A stretch of DNA of 62,175 nt from Thermoflexus hugenholtzii JAD2 (GTDB taxonomy: Bacteria > Chloroflexota > UBA11872 > UBA12225), in NCBI GenBank assembly GCA_945865725.1, contig CAMBEO010000006.1, positions 1-62,175 on the forward strand. Direction: 5' to 3'. A program made the translations under genes and the position numbers. The notes beneath the pieces are model-generated. The model saw only the letters and a list, made by a program, of their open reading frames with translations. It was not told the DNA's origin and made no database searches. The number at the start of each line of letters is the position of its first letter. The first letter of the stretch is position 1. Below, piece by piece: positions 1 to 7,945 of the stretch.

Positions 1-1
1 C

Positions 2-700
2 GTTGCCGCCGCCGAGCGCCTGCAGGCGGAGAACTACATCGACCTCTTGCGCGCTCGCGTCATCGGCCGACCAGAGGTGACGCGTCGAGTCGAGAACGGG
101 GGTCCGGGCTGGCCCGACCTGAAGGCGGACCTTGGCGTCGGTGGGGCCGTGCTCGTGAGCGCGCATCTCGGCCGACTCGAACTACTCGCTCACGCGTTGT
201 CTCGTGAGGGCATTCGCGCCGTACTCATGGTGGAACGCTTGCGCCCGGCGGCGGTGCATGGCCTCGTCACCAGCCTGCGGCTGTCGCCAACGCTCGAGGT
301 GATTACGGCGGACGACGGCCTCATGCGCGCCTCTCGGGCCCTCAAGTCGGGGCGACTGCTCGTCGTGCTCATTGACTGGGTGCCTTCGGTAATCGGGGCG
401 AGCCCGGACTCCGGCATCCCGGCGATGATCGGATGTGCTCGCTCTCGCCTGCCGTCTGCGCCGTTCCGGCTCGCGGCCCGCCTCGGCGTACCGATTCATT
501 TCGGGTACGGGCTCGCCCTTCCCGGTGGCCGGGTCCGCGCGATCGTCGAGGCTCGCGTCGCGGGCGCTTTCGGGGCCGAGGTCACCTGGGAACGCGGAGG
601 CGCCGATCACGTTCGCGCGGCGTGCGCGGTTGGGCGGCGCCTCGGTGACGTGATCAGGCTCAATCCCGGCCAATGGACCCTTGCGCATCGCCTCAGCTGA
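2..700 (+). CDS. Lysophospholipid acyltransferase family protein (PatA/LpxL-like), 5' truncated
   Basis: The reading frame is open to the window edge, so the ORF-track TTG start at 47 is artificial and the true N-terminus lies upstream. The visible 232 residues look like the LpxL/HtrB/PatA acyltransferase family, which transfers acyl chains to glycolipids at the inner face of the membrane. 'SAHLGRLELLAH' matches the catalytic HLGNWE-type block, and the C-terminal 'NPGQWTL' matches the conserved P-QW segment near the end of the family. The next gene is PimA-like, as in the mycobacterial order patA-pimA, so acylation of a phosphatidylinositol mannoside-like lipid is the favoured role. The usual HX4D motif is seen here as H-x4-E ('HLGRLE'), which some family members have. 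The family call is solid; the substrate is inference. Confidence 0.75.
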   Translation, partial: VAAAERLQAENYIDLLRARVIGRPEVTRRVENGGPGWPDLKADLGVGGAVLVSAHLGRLELLAHALSREGIRAVLMVERLRPAAVHGLVTSLRLSPTLEVITADDGLMRASRALKSGRLLVVLIDWVPSVIGASPDSGIPAMIGCARSRLPSAPFRLAARLGVPIHFGYGLALPGGRVRAIVEARVAGAFGAEVTWERGGADHVRAACAVGRRLGDVIRLNPGQWTLAHRLS

Positions 701-790
701 GGTTCGGGCAACGATGGGAAGGCGTCGCTAGGTAACGTTGCTCGGTCATCGTGGTCCCGTGCCTTCGGGGCCGTCTGGAGGGCTCGCGTC

Positions 791-1906
791 GTGCGGCTCG
801 CGCTCGTCTCGCCGTACGACCTGTCGTTCCCCGGCGGAGTGACGGAGCACGTGCGGCACCTGTCCGCCCACCTTGCTCGTCGCGGACACGAGGTCCAACT
901 CATCGCCCCGGCGTCGGGCGATGCCACAGTCCCCGGCGTGCGCGTCCGCGCGGTGACCCGACGGGTGCGGACGTGGATGACGAACGGGTCGATCGCACGC
1001 ATCGCGATCTCTCCCGTCGCGGCCTGGCGCGTCGCCCAGTTCCTGCGCGACAGTCGACCGGACGTCGTGCACGTGCATGAACCGGCGGTCCCGGTCGTTG
1101 GTCCGGTCGGTGCGTTCCTTGGCCGCGCACCGGTCGTTGCGACATTTCACGCCGCGCGCGATCCAGGGTGGCTGCGATCGCCCTTCTCGCTCGTGCTTGC
1201 ACCCCTCGCATCGCGACTGGCCGCACGGGTGGCCGTCTCAGCGCCGGCGCGGGCGACCGCCGTGACCTACGCCCCCGGCTCGTACCAGATCATCCCCAAT
1301 GGCGTGGACGCGGCAAGTTTCGCCGTCGATCATCCCGTGCCCCCGATGATCGCCGGACCCAGGCCATTCGTCCTCTACCTCGGCCGCCTCGACGCGAGGA
1401 AGGGACTGGGAGTGCTTGTCGATGCCTTCGCGACGGACCCCGCGCTTCGGAAGCGCGCCCGGCTCGTCATCGCCGGCGCGTACGGCCCGAGGGACGCGGC
1501 GCCATGGATCGAACGATGTCGCGAGGCAGGCCTCCCTGACGCGGCCTTCATCGGTGCGGTCAGTGACGAGTCGCGGGTCGCGATCCTCCGTCACGCGGCG
1601 GTTGCTTGCGCCCCGGCGACCGGGGGCGAAAGCCATGGATTGGTCCTCCTCGAGGCGATGGCGGCCGGCACGCCGGTCATTGCGGCGGCGAATGCGGGCT
1701 ATTGCTCGATCGTGGTCCACGAGGTCAATGGCCTGCTCGTCCCCCCTGGCGATGCCGGCGCACTTGCGGGCGCCATCGGCCGGGCGCTTGATGACGATGG
1801 CTTGCGCCGCCGCCTCATCGATGGTGGCCTGTCGACTGCCCGCGCCCACGACTGGGCGGGGGTCGTCGACCGCCTAGAGGCGATCTACGCGACCGCGTCG
1901 CGGTGA
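791..1906 (+). CDS. pimA: PimA-like glycosyltransferase family 4
   Basis: This is a 371-residue GT-B glycosyltransferase. The N-terminus 'SPYDLSFPGGVTEHV' closely follows the PimA pattern (donor-side GGV loop), and the C-terminal half carries the EX7E nucleotide-sugar motif in 'GGESHGLVLLEAMAAG'. PimA transfers the first mannose from GDP-mannose to phosphatidyl-myo-inositol on the cytoplasmic membrane face. The GTG start is preceded by GGAGGG at good spacing. It follows an LpxL/PatA-type acyltransferase, and a CDP-alcohol phosphatidyltransferase lies 1.6 kb downstream, the three activities of the mycobacterial PIM locus. A different lipid acceptor or sugar donor cannot be excluded from sequence alone. 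Confidence 0.8.
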   Translation: MRLALVSPYDLSFPGGVTEHVRHLSAHLARRGHEVQLIAPASGDATVPGVRVRAVTRRVRTWMTNGSIARIAISPVAAWRVAQFLRDSRPDVVHVHEPAVPVVGPVGAFLGRAPVVATFHAARDPGWLRSPFSLVLAPLASRLAARVAVSAPARATAVTYAPGSYQIIPNGVDAASFAVDHPVPPMIAGPRPFVLYLGRLDARKGLGVLVDAFATDPALRKRARLVIAGAYGPRDAAPWIERCREAGLPDAAFIGAVSDESRVAILRHAAVACAPATGGESHGLVLLEAMAAGTPVIAAANAGYCSIVVHEVNGLLVPPGDAGALAGAIGRALDDDGLRRRLIDGGLSTARAHDWAGVVDRLEAIYATASR

Positions 1907-2045
1907 CGCGCTGCCGGCGCCGTCATGCGGCCGGTCGCTCCCGGTTCGACCTTGAGATGAAGGCTCGGACGCGGGCCACCGGATACTTCAGGCGCCGGGC
2001 GACGGCCCGATGGTCGGCCCACTGGTGAGGCGGGGAGAAGCAGTC

Positions 2046-3482
2046 ATGGCCGGCCCGTCGCGGTATGCGCAGATGTACGCGCCGCTACGCGTCCCGAACT
2101 ACCGGATGTTCATCGCCGGGCAGTCGATCTCGACGATCGGCACGCTCGTGCAGATGACCGCGCAGAGTTGGGTCGTGTTCGAACTGACCCACTCGTCGGC
2201 CGCGCTCGGGTGGGTTGGCCTGATCGGTTCGCTGCCGATGATCGTGCTCGGTCCGTTCGCGGGTGCCTTGGCCGATCGGGTCAATCGGCGCCTGCTCCTC
2301 ATCGGCACGCAAGCGACCCTCGCGGTGCTCGCTGCCGTGTTCGCTGTGCTGGTCCAGACCGGATCCCTCGTTGTCGAACACGTGTACGTGCTCGCGTTCG
2401 CGTCCGGGATCGTCGTCGCCCTCGACCTGCCCGCCCTTCAGGCGTTTGCGGCCGACCTTGCCGGCCCCTCGCTCATCAGGCAGGCGGTCACGCTCAACGC
2501 GATGGCGTTCCAGATGGCTCGCATGATCGGCCCGTCCGTCGCGGGCCTTGCCATCGGGTCTTATGGCAATGCGACGGCATTCTGGATGAACGCGATGAGT
2601 TTCGTCGCGGTCATTCTCGCCATCTGGCGGATCCGGTTCACCGAGGGCGCGGTCCAGGCGGGCCTCCGCGATGCTCGAGCCACGACCGACGGAACGCCCG
2701 CGCGTGCCCGCTTCGGCGGCCCGCTCGAGGCGGTGCGGCATGTCTTCGACCATCCGCCGATGCTTGACCTTTACCTGTTTTCGATGCTGTTCACGTTTCT
2801 CGTATTCTCGACGTTGACCGTGTACCCCGCGTTCGTCGCGGACACCCTCCACGGCGACGCGACGATGCTTGGGTTCCTCATGGGCGCGAGCGGCGCGGGG
2901 TCGTTGACGTGCACGTTGCTCTTCCTTCCAATCCTGCATTCGGTTCGACGCACGGGACTGCTGATCGCCGGGGCGCTCGGGTGGTTCGGCGTGATGCTGG
3001 TGACCATGACCGTGGCCGCGCCGCCACTCGCGGCCTTCGTCGTCGGGTGGGGAATCCCGGTTGACGTTGCCGACGCGCTCCCAGTGGTTGTCGCGTGCTT
3101 CGGGTTCCTTCAGGGGATGGCCGGACCCGTCGTCATGACGACGAGCATGGGCCTGCTCCAACAGATGGCGCCTCCAGCCATGCGCGCCCGCCTCATCGGA
3201 CTGGTCACCTCGATCTCGTTCGGGATGCAGCCGTTCGCGGGACTGTTGGTTGGCTACGCGGGTGAACTCCTTGGCGCGGGCATCGCCCTCCGGATCAACG
3301 GCATCCTCTTGATGATCTCCGCTGGCGCGATGGTCGCGTTTCGCGCGTCCGTTCGTGCCCCGTCACCCGTGCCCGCGACGGTTCCTTCAGGTCCGCGCGC
3401 CGCGGTCTCGACTACCCCGGGACCCGCGTCCACCGGTGGCGTTGGACGAGATGTCCGGACGGTCCCTTCGGCGACCGCGTGA
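2046..3482 (+). CDS. MFS transporter (MFS_3 / EntS-like exporter family)
   Basis: A 478-residue polytopic protein with about 12 hydrophobic segments. The N-terminal 'LRVPNYRMFIAGQ' and 'GALADRVNRRLL' (the loop 2-3 MFS signature) are typical of the EntS/MFS_3 exporters. The ORF track starts at 2010, but ATG 2046 has GGGGAG just upstream and is preferred. The last 50 residues are a Pro/Thr/Ala-rich cytoplasmic tail. It sits between the PimA-like gene and a CDP-alcohol phosphatidyltransferase on the same strand, so export of a lipid precursor or small hydrophobic molecule is possible, but the substrate cannot be read from the sequence. Confidence 0.8.
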   Translation: MAGPSRYAQMYAPLRVPNYRMFIAGQSISTIGTLVQMTAQSWVVFELTHSSAALGWVGLIGSLPMIVLGPFAGALADRVNRRLLLIGTQATLAVLAAVFAVLVQTGSLVVEHVYVLAFASGIVVALDLPALQAFAADLAGPSLIRQAVTLNAMAFQMARMIGPSVAGLAIGSYGNATAFWMNAMSFVAVILAIWRIRFTEGAVQAGLRDARATTDGTPARARFGGPLEAVRHVFDHPPMLDLYLFSMLFTFLVFSTLTVYPAFVADTLHGDATMLGFLMGASGAGSLTCTLLFLPILHSVRRTGLLIAGALGWFGVMLVTMTVAAPPLAAFVVGWGIPVDVADALPVVVACFGFLQGMAGPVVMTTSMGLLQQMAPPAMRARLIGLVTSISFGMQPFAGLLVGYAGELLGAGIALRINGILLMISAGAMVAFRASVRAPSPVPATVPSGPRAAVSTTPGPASTGGVGRDVRTVPSATA

Positions 3483-3536
3483 CCCGTCATCCGTGGCATG
3501 CCGATCCCATCGCCTTGTCCGGCCCTCGGAGCGACC

Positions 3537-4172
3537 ATGGCATACTCGGCCGACGTGACCACGCTCCGAGCGGAAGTGCAGTCGCGGACGCGGCGATTTG
3601 CCGAGTTCGTCATCGCCCCGGTCGCGCGTACCGGCGTCACCCCGAACGCCCTGACGGTTGTCGGCCTCCTGCTCAACCTCGTCGCGGGGGCGGTCCTTGG
3701 CTCGGGCGAATGGCTCCTCGGAGGGGTCCTTGTCCTCGTCGCGGGCGCATTTGACATGTTCGATGGCGCGCTCGCGCGGGTCCTGAACCAGCGCACGGAT
3801 TTTGGCGCGTTCCTGGACTCGACGCTTGACCGCTACTCCGAGGTGGCCGTCCTGATCGGCGTGCAGGTCGGCTTTCTCCATTCGGACGCCGTCGCGTCGT
3901 ATCGCCTCGCCGGCATTGCCCTTGGCGGGGCCATCCTCGCCAACTCGCTCATGATCAGCTACGCCCGTGCCCGTGCCGAGGGCCTGCGGCTCGATTGCGA
4001 GGTGGGCTTGTTCCAGCGGCCCGAACGCGTGATCGCGGTCGGGATCGCGACGATGCTTCCACCGGCGATGATGATGGCGTGCCTTGCGCTTATCGCGGTC
4101 GGCACGCTGTGGACGGTTGGGCAACGGATCCGCCACGTCTGGCGATTGACCGAACCGGAGAGACGGCCATGA
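3537..4172 (+). CDS. CDP-alcohol phosphatidyltransferase
   Basis: A 211-residue membrane enzyme that joins a CDP-diacylglycerol phosphatidyl group to an alcohol. The complete signature D-x2-DG-x2-AR-x8-G-x3-D-x3-D is present, running from 'DMFDGALARVLNQ' through 'GAFLDSTLD'. About six hydrophobic segments follow. Given the PatA- and PimA-like genes upstream, a phosphatidylinositol phosphate synthase is plausible, with PgsA as the alternative. ATG 3537 has GGAG five bases upstream. GTG 3555 lies eight bases after a CATACT box and could be a second, leaderless start. Its stop overlaps the hisB start (ATGA), so the two are translationally coupled. Confidence 0.85.
   Translation: MAYSADVTTLRAEVQSRTRRFAEFVIAPVARTGVTPNALTVVGLLLNLVAGAVLGSGEWLLGGVLVLVAGAFDMFDGALARVLNQRTDFGAFLDSTLDRYSEVAVLIGVQVGFLHSDAVASYRLAGIALGGAILANSLMISYARARAEGLRLDCEVGLFQRPERVIAVGIATMLPPAMMMACLALIAVGTLWTVGQRIRHVWRLTEPERRP
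3541..3546 (+). promoter_or_regulatory. Possible -10 box (CATACT) for a leaderless start at GTG 3555
   Basis: CATACT lies eight bases before an in-frame GTG of the phosphatidyltransferase gene, the same geometry as at several other genes in this window. No clear -35 is visible. It lies inside the longer reading frame that begins at ATG 3537, so it is an alternative rather than a certain promoter. Confidence 0.35.
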
Positions 4173-4765
4173 CCGCGGTTCGCCGTGCCTCGGTGACGCG
4201 TGAGACACGCGAGACGCGCGTGACATGCTCGATTGACCTGGATGGCCACGGCACGTCTCGCCTCGCGACCGGCGTCCCGTTCCTCGATCACATGCTGGAC
4301 CAGGTGGCACGCCACGGGGGCATCGACCTCGAAGTGACATGCGAGGGCGACCTCGTCATCGACACCCACCACTCGGTCGAGGATTGCGCGCTAGTCATTG
4401 GTCGTGCCCTGGATGAGGCGCTCGGCGACCGGTCAGGGATCGCGAGGATGGGGCACGCCACGGTCCCGATGGACGAGGCGCTTGCGACGGCGGCCATCGA
4501 CCTGAGCGGACGGGCGCATGCGGTGGTGCAGGTTGGCGATGCCGGTGGTGCCGGGCTTCCGCCGTCGCTCCTCGCGCACTTCATGGATAGCCTTGCGAGT
4601 TCGGCGAGGCTCTGCCTGCACCTTCACGTAACCGCCGGACGCGACGCGCACCACATGGCCGAGGCTGCTTTCAAGGCATTCGCGCGTGCCCTATCCATGG
4701 CCGTCACGCACGACCCGCGTCGGCGCGGAGGCGTCGCATCGACCAAGGGGACGCTCGCCTCCTGA
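4169..4765 (+). CDS. hisB: Imidazoleglycerol-phosphate dehydratase
   Basis: HisB dehydrates imidazole glycerol phosphate in histidine biosynthesis, using paired Mn ions bound by histidine-rich motifs. Those motifs are both present: 'HHSVEDCAL' (usual HHTVEDVAI) and 'DAHHMAEAAFKAFARAL'; the C-terminal 'STKGTL' is also canonical. At 198 residues it is the usual length of the monofunctional enzyme. The ORF-track start at 3995 is wrong: ATG 4169 overlaps the stop of the phosphatidyltransferase gene by ATGA and starts exactly where family members do. No other his gene is in the window, so histidine genes are dispersed here or continue elsewhere. Confidence 0.95.
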   Translation: MTAVRRASVTRETRETRVTCSIDLDGHGTSRLATGVPFLDHMLDQVARHGGIDLEVTCEGDLVIDTHHSVEDCALVIGRALDEALGDRSGIARMGHATVPMDEALATAAIDLSGRAHAVVQVGDAGGAGLPPSLLAHFMDSLASSARLCLHLHVTAGRDAHHMAEAAFKAFARALSMAVTHDPRRRGGVASTKGTLAS

Positions 4766-4951
4766 GGGACGGCACGGTCGGCGTCGAGGCGCGGTGGGTT
4801 AGGTGGCGTGGCGCGGGCGATCATCCCGCTCCTCAGGGCGGGACCATCGACGTCGCCGCCCGGCACACGCGAGCGGCGTCGGTGCGCCCGTCGCCGGTGC
4901 GCCACGGGAGCGAGCGGTCAGGAGCTCAGGCGACCGGGTTCAGACCACGGG

Positions 4952-5734
4952 TCACGCGCGCAGGACTCGCACGAGGGCGGCGGCGGTTGCACTGGCGAGG
5001 GCAAGCCGGGCCGACCATGCCTCGGGCGTGTCGTAGACCTGCCGCTCCCACGCTTCGCGCCCGCCGCCGGCGGCGATTTCCGGCGCGTGAAAGGTCGCCG
5101 TTTCGAACTCGAGGCCTTCGCACCACGCCTGCAACACTCGCGCAGGATCCTTCCGCCACACGATGGCCGGCCACTCGCCGTCCGTCGCGTTCGACGCCTC
5201 CACGGACCCTTCCAACACCGCGCTGGCGCCATCGGGGGAAAGCCAGGCCGCACCGGCCGTGACGTCGCTCCGCCGTCGGAACGCGGACGAGGCCGCCCGG
5301 TTGGTCGCGTCCTCGCACAGCACCTGCACGCGCGGGTGGGTCGCGAGCGCGCGGGGGGTGCGGCCGAGGCATGCATACCAGGCGCCGCCACGCTTCCCGA
5401 GCATCCGGTCCGGCAGGCCCGCAAGCTCGTCGGGATACGCCGTCGCCCAGTGGAGCCACCGGTCCATGTCGCAGTAGAGGATCGAAGACGGCGAGTGCGC
5501 GGCGACCGCCGCCACGGCAGCGCGTCGGGACGCGCCGATGCCCGCGTCACCGCCGGACAGGGGTTCGATGCCGGCCTCGCGCAGGCACCTGATCGTCACC
5601 TCTGCCGTGCTTGACGTGACCGACGCGCAGGCGACCCCGTACTCCGCTCGGAGGATGGCCGCCCGCGCCTCCAACAGGGGTACGAGGCGTGCATCCGGGT
5701 CGTGGACGGTGGTCGCAAGGGCGGGCCTTCCCAT
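4952..5734 (-). CDS. Unknown protein coupled to pncB
   Basis: A 260-residue soluble protein with no recognised family. ATG 5734 is chosen because it lies two bases after the pncB stop; the ORF-track extension to 5947 only overlaps pncB. The centre has 'SILYCDMDRWLHWA', an acidic D-x-D following a hydrophobic beta strand, which resembles the metal site of GT-A glycosyltransferase folds. A conserved-looking 'AIVWRKDPARVLQAW' follows. The tight coupling suggests a role with nicotinate phosphoribosyltransferase, for example NAD salvage or turnover, but this is inference. It ends 186 bases from the convergent hisB. Confidence 0.7.
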   Translation of the reverse strand: MGRPALATTVHDPDARLVPLLEARAAILRAEYGVACASVTSSTAEVTIRCLREAGIEPLSGGDAGIGASRRAAVAAVAAHSPSSILYCDMDRWLHWATAYPDELAGLPDRMLGKRGGAWYACLGRTPRALATHPRVQVLCEDATNRAASSAFRRRSDVTAGAAWLSPDGASAVLEGSVEASNATDGEWPAIVWRKDPARVLQAWCEGLEFETATFHAPEIAAGGGREAWERQVYDTPEAWSARLALASATAAALVRVLRA

Positions 5735-5736
5735 CG

Positions 5737-7146
5737 TCACTCGTCTCCTGACCGCGCGGAGAAACCCGCGCGTCGCTCGGAGACGACGCGGTCGTGAAGG
5801 TCCGTGAGAGCCTGGGAGAGCACGACGGGATAGGGACTTGCGGGGGCTAGGGCACGGAACGGCTCCGGCAGATCGCGAAGATTGTTCTGCGCAAACTCCC
5901 AGATCTCCGCCAGTGGGGGCGTACTTCCCGCGACGACGGCGCCGCACTTGATGACCGGACGCAAGAGGCGCAAACCACCCTCCGGGCGCGGTTCGTCGAC
6001 CAGCTGGATCACGTCTCGCTGGTAGTGGCCGAGACGAAAGACTTCCTTGCGTCCCGGAAGCGTGCCCTTGTCCGCCGAAAGCTTGACGAGAGGACGGCCA
6101 CCCCCGGTGGTCCCGTCGTCGTAGTGGACGGCCTTGTACACGCCTCCGAGTCCGCCGGCTTGTCCATCGATCCGGGATCCCGGGGTTGTCCCGAGGCTCG
6201 TCCCGACCCCGAAGGCATCGACTGGCGCACCGGACTGGACGAGGGCGTCGATGCTCTCCTCGTCAAGGTCACCCGAGACGAGGATGCGCGTGGCACCGAG
6301 GCCCTCTCGATCAAGGACGCCACGCACGAAGCGGCTTCCGGTCTCGAGGTCGCCGCTGTCGAGGCGGACAGCAGCCAGAAGATGCCCAAGACGTTCCTGC
6401 ACGTCGTGCGCGATCTCGACCACCGTCTCCATCGCCGCCCCGATGTCGTACGTATCGATGAGTACGGTGTACCGGCTGAACGTTTCGGCAACGGCGATGA
6501 ATGCCTCACGCTCGTCAGGAAACAACTGGACGAGCGCATGCGGGATCGTCCCGGTCGCCGAGAGGCGGTACCGCTCGGCCGCGGCGACAAAGCTCGTCGA
6601 GCTGCATCCCCCGATATACGCACTTCGGGCGACGATGAACGGTGCGGCGGCGCGGCGCAAGGCGAACTCGGCGACGCGGCGCCCACGGGCGGCAATCGTC
6701 ATGCGCGCGGCCTTCGTCGCGACCCAACTCGCGGCGTTGATGGCTTGAAGGACGCCGGCCTCGACGAGGAGCGCCTCCGGGAATGGGGCAGTCACCCGGA
6801 CGAGTGGCTCGTTCGGGAACGCGATGGAGCCTTCCGGCATCGCATGGACGTCGCCGCTGAACCGGAGGTTGCCTAGGAAGTCGAGGAACGCCGGGTCATA
6901 GTCGCGCACCTGCGAGAGGTAGCGAAGGTCCCGGTCGCGATACCGGAAGTTGCGCACGAACTCGATCGCCGTTTCGAGGCCGGCCACGAGGATGAACGAG
7001 CCCCCGCCCGGTGCCCGGCGCGTGTACATGTCGAACGTCGTCACGCCGAGGCGACCCAAGCGCCACGCGACGTAGGCGGCATCCGGGTGGTACAGGTCGG
7101 TGACGAGCCCAAACGAATCCGCGTCCTCGGACAAGGCTCCAGTCAC
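5737..7146 (-). CDS. pncB: Nicotinate phosphoribosyltransferase
   Basis: This 469-residue enzyme makes nicotinate mononucleotide from nicotinate and PRPP in the Preiss-Handler branch of NAD salvage. The N-terminal 'GLVTDLYHPDAAYVAWR' is the family opening, followed by 'FDMYTRRAPGGGSFIL'. The phosphoribosyl/catalytic core is visible in 'AVRLDSGDL', 'ILVSGDLDE' and 'FGVGTSLGTT'. The start is GTG 7146 rather than the 7308 start of the track: it begins just before the conserved domain and lies six bases after a TACACT box on the same strand. The unknown gene 4952-5734 follows after two bases. Divergent to the 7450 gene. Confidence 0.93.
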   Translation of the reverse strand: MTGALSEDADSFGLVTDLYHPDAAYVAWRLGRLGVTTFDMYTRRAPGGGSFILVAGLETAIEFVRNFRYRDRDLRYLSQVRDYDPAFLDFLGNLRFSGDVHAMPEGSIAFPNEPLVRVTAPFPEALLVEAGVLQAINAASWVATKAARMTIAARGRRVAEFALRRAAAPFIVARSAYIGGCSSTSFVAAAERYRLSATGTIPHALVQLFPDEREAFIAVAETFSRYTVLIDTYDIGAAMETVVEIAHDVQERLGHLLAAVRLDSGDLETGSRFVRGVLDREGLGATRILVSGDLDEESIDALVQSGAPVDAFGVGTSLGTTPGSRIDGQAGGLGGVYKAVHYDDGTTGGGRPLVKLSADKGTLPGRKEVFRLGHYQRDVIQLVDEPRPEGGLRLLRPVIKCGAVVAGSTPPLAEIWEFAQNNLRDLPEPFRALAPASPYPVVLSQALTDLHDRVVSERRAGFSARSGDE

Positions 7147-7152
7147 CAGCGA

Positions 7153-7158
7153 AGTGTA
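7153..7158 (-). promoter_or_regulatory. -10 box (TACACT) of pncB, predicted leaderless
   Basis: On the minus strand TACACT is followed by six bases and then GTG 7146. Transcription would begin at or next to the start codon. No Shine-Dalgarno is visible between them and no good -35 is seen 16-18 bases upstream. Confidence 0.5.
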
Positions 7159-7284
7159 CGCCCGGTGTGCGCTACCCGACCCTAGGTGCCGGCGTTCTTC
7201 TGACGTGCGGTCGGCCGAGCGGGCGCGCAGTCGTCTCGGACCAGTAGGTCCAGGGCGCCACGTGGCCGACACGCCGCGCCTCGT

Positions 7285-7313
7285 TTGCCTGCCGCGGGAA
7301 AGGTGCATATACT
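7285..7313 (+). promoter_or_regulatory. Sigma-70-type promoter, TTGCCT-17-TATACT
   Basis: TTGCCT (7285-7290) and TATACT (7308-7313) are separated by 17 bases, a near-consensus housekeeping promoter. It reads toward the YbjQ-like gene at 7450 and would give a leader of about 130 bases. Confidence 0.5.
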
Positions 7314-7337
7314 CGGTGTCGCGCGGTCGGGGTTCGG

Positions 7338-7366
7338 TTGACAGGTTGAGCAGGCCTTGCCATATC
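7338..7366 (+). promoter_or_regulatory. Sigma-70-type promoter, TTGACA-17-CATATC
   Basis: A perfect TTGACA -35 (7338-7343) with a 17-base spacer and a weak CATATC -10 (7361-7366). This is a second candidate promoter for the 7450 gene; the two together suggest tandem promoters in the 303-base divergent region with pncB. Confidence 0.45.
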
Positions 7367-7449
7367 GATCAGGGCAAGTTGCCGGTCGCATGTCGCCCGA
7401 TTGCGGCGAACCTTGCGATCACAGACCGAGGGGATGGGTGAGGTAGACC

Positions 7450-7773
7450 ATGGCGCTACAGCGTAGCTCTGGCGCACCGGCCGGCACCCCTGCAGCATCC
7501 CCGGTCGCGCCGACGCAAGCAGGGAGCCCCGCCCTCTCGACCCGCGAGTCGATCGTGCAACCGCATGTGGAAATGGGCGTCATGTTCGGTCAGGCCCTTG
7601 GCGGCCGTGAACCGGTCATGACGGCGCTCCAGAACCTCCAGAACATCGGTCAAGAGCACGGCTGCGATGCGATCATCGCCGTCAAGCTCATGCAGTACCC
7701 GACGAGCGCCGGACCTGCGGTGGTTGCGTATGGCACCGGCGTCAAGTTCGCGCGCCCCACGACTGGCGGCTAG
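7450..7773 (+). CDS. Small YbjQ-like (heavy-metal-binding-domain-like) protein
   Basis: A 107-residue protein. After a 40-residue Pro/Ala/Thr/Ser-rich N-terminus comes a compact domain containing 'GREPVMTALQNLQNIGQEHG', 'CDAIIAVKL' and 'VVAYGTGVKF'. This pattern (an alpha helix full of Arg/Glu, then GADAVVGV-like and AYGTAV-like strands) recalls the YbjQ/UPF0145 fold, but only the second half of that domain is present. Two candidate sigma-70 promoters precede it, and an AGGT element sits just before the ATG. The function of this family is not established; the assignment here is moderate. Confidence 0.6.
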   Translation: MALQRSSGAPAGTPAASPVAPTQAGSPALSTRESIVQPHVEMGVMFGQALGGREPVMTALQNLQNIGQEHGCDAIIAVKLMQYPTSAGPAVVAYGTGVKFARPTTGG

Positions 7774-7945
7774 GCACCCGGCTACCGCGGTTGGTGAACC
7801 CTCCCGGCCGGCGCGCCGCCGCCGGGATTTCGGCATCCCCCGGGTGATTTCTCCGACCGCGACCGTACGTCAGCGTCCGCGGGCGTGCGGAGGGGAGGGC
7901 TCGTCACCGTTTTCCGCCCTGCGATCGCGAGGGCGATAGCGCTAA

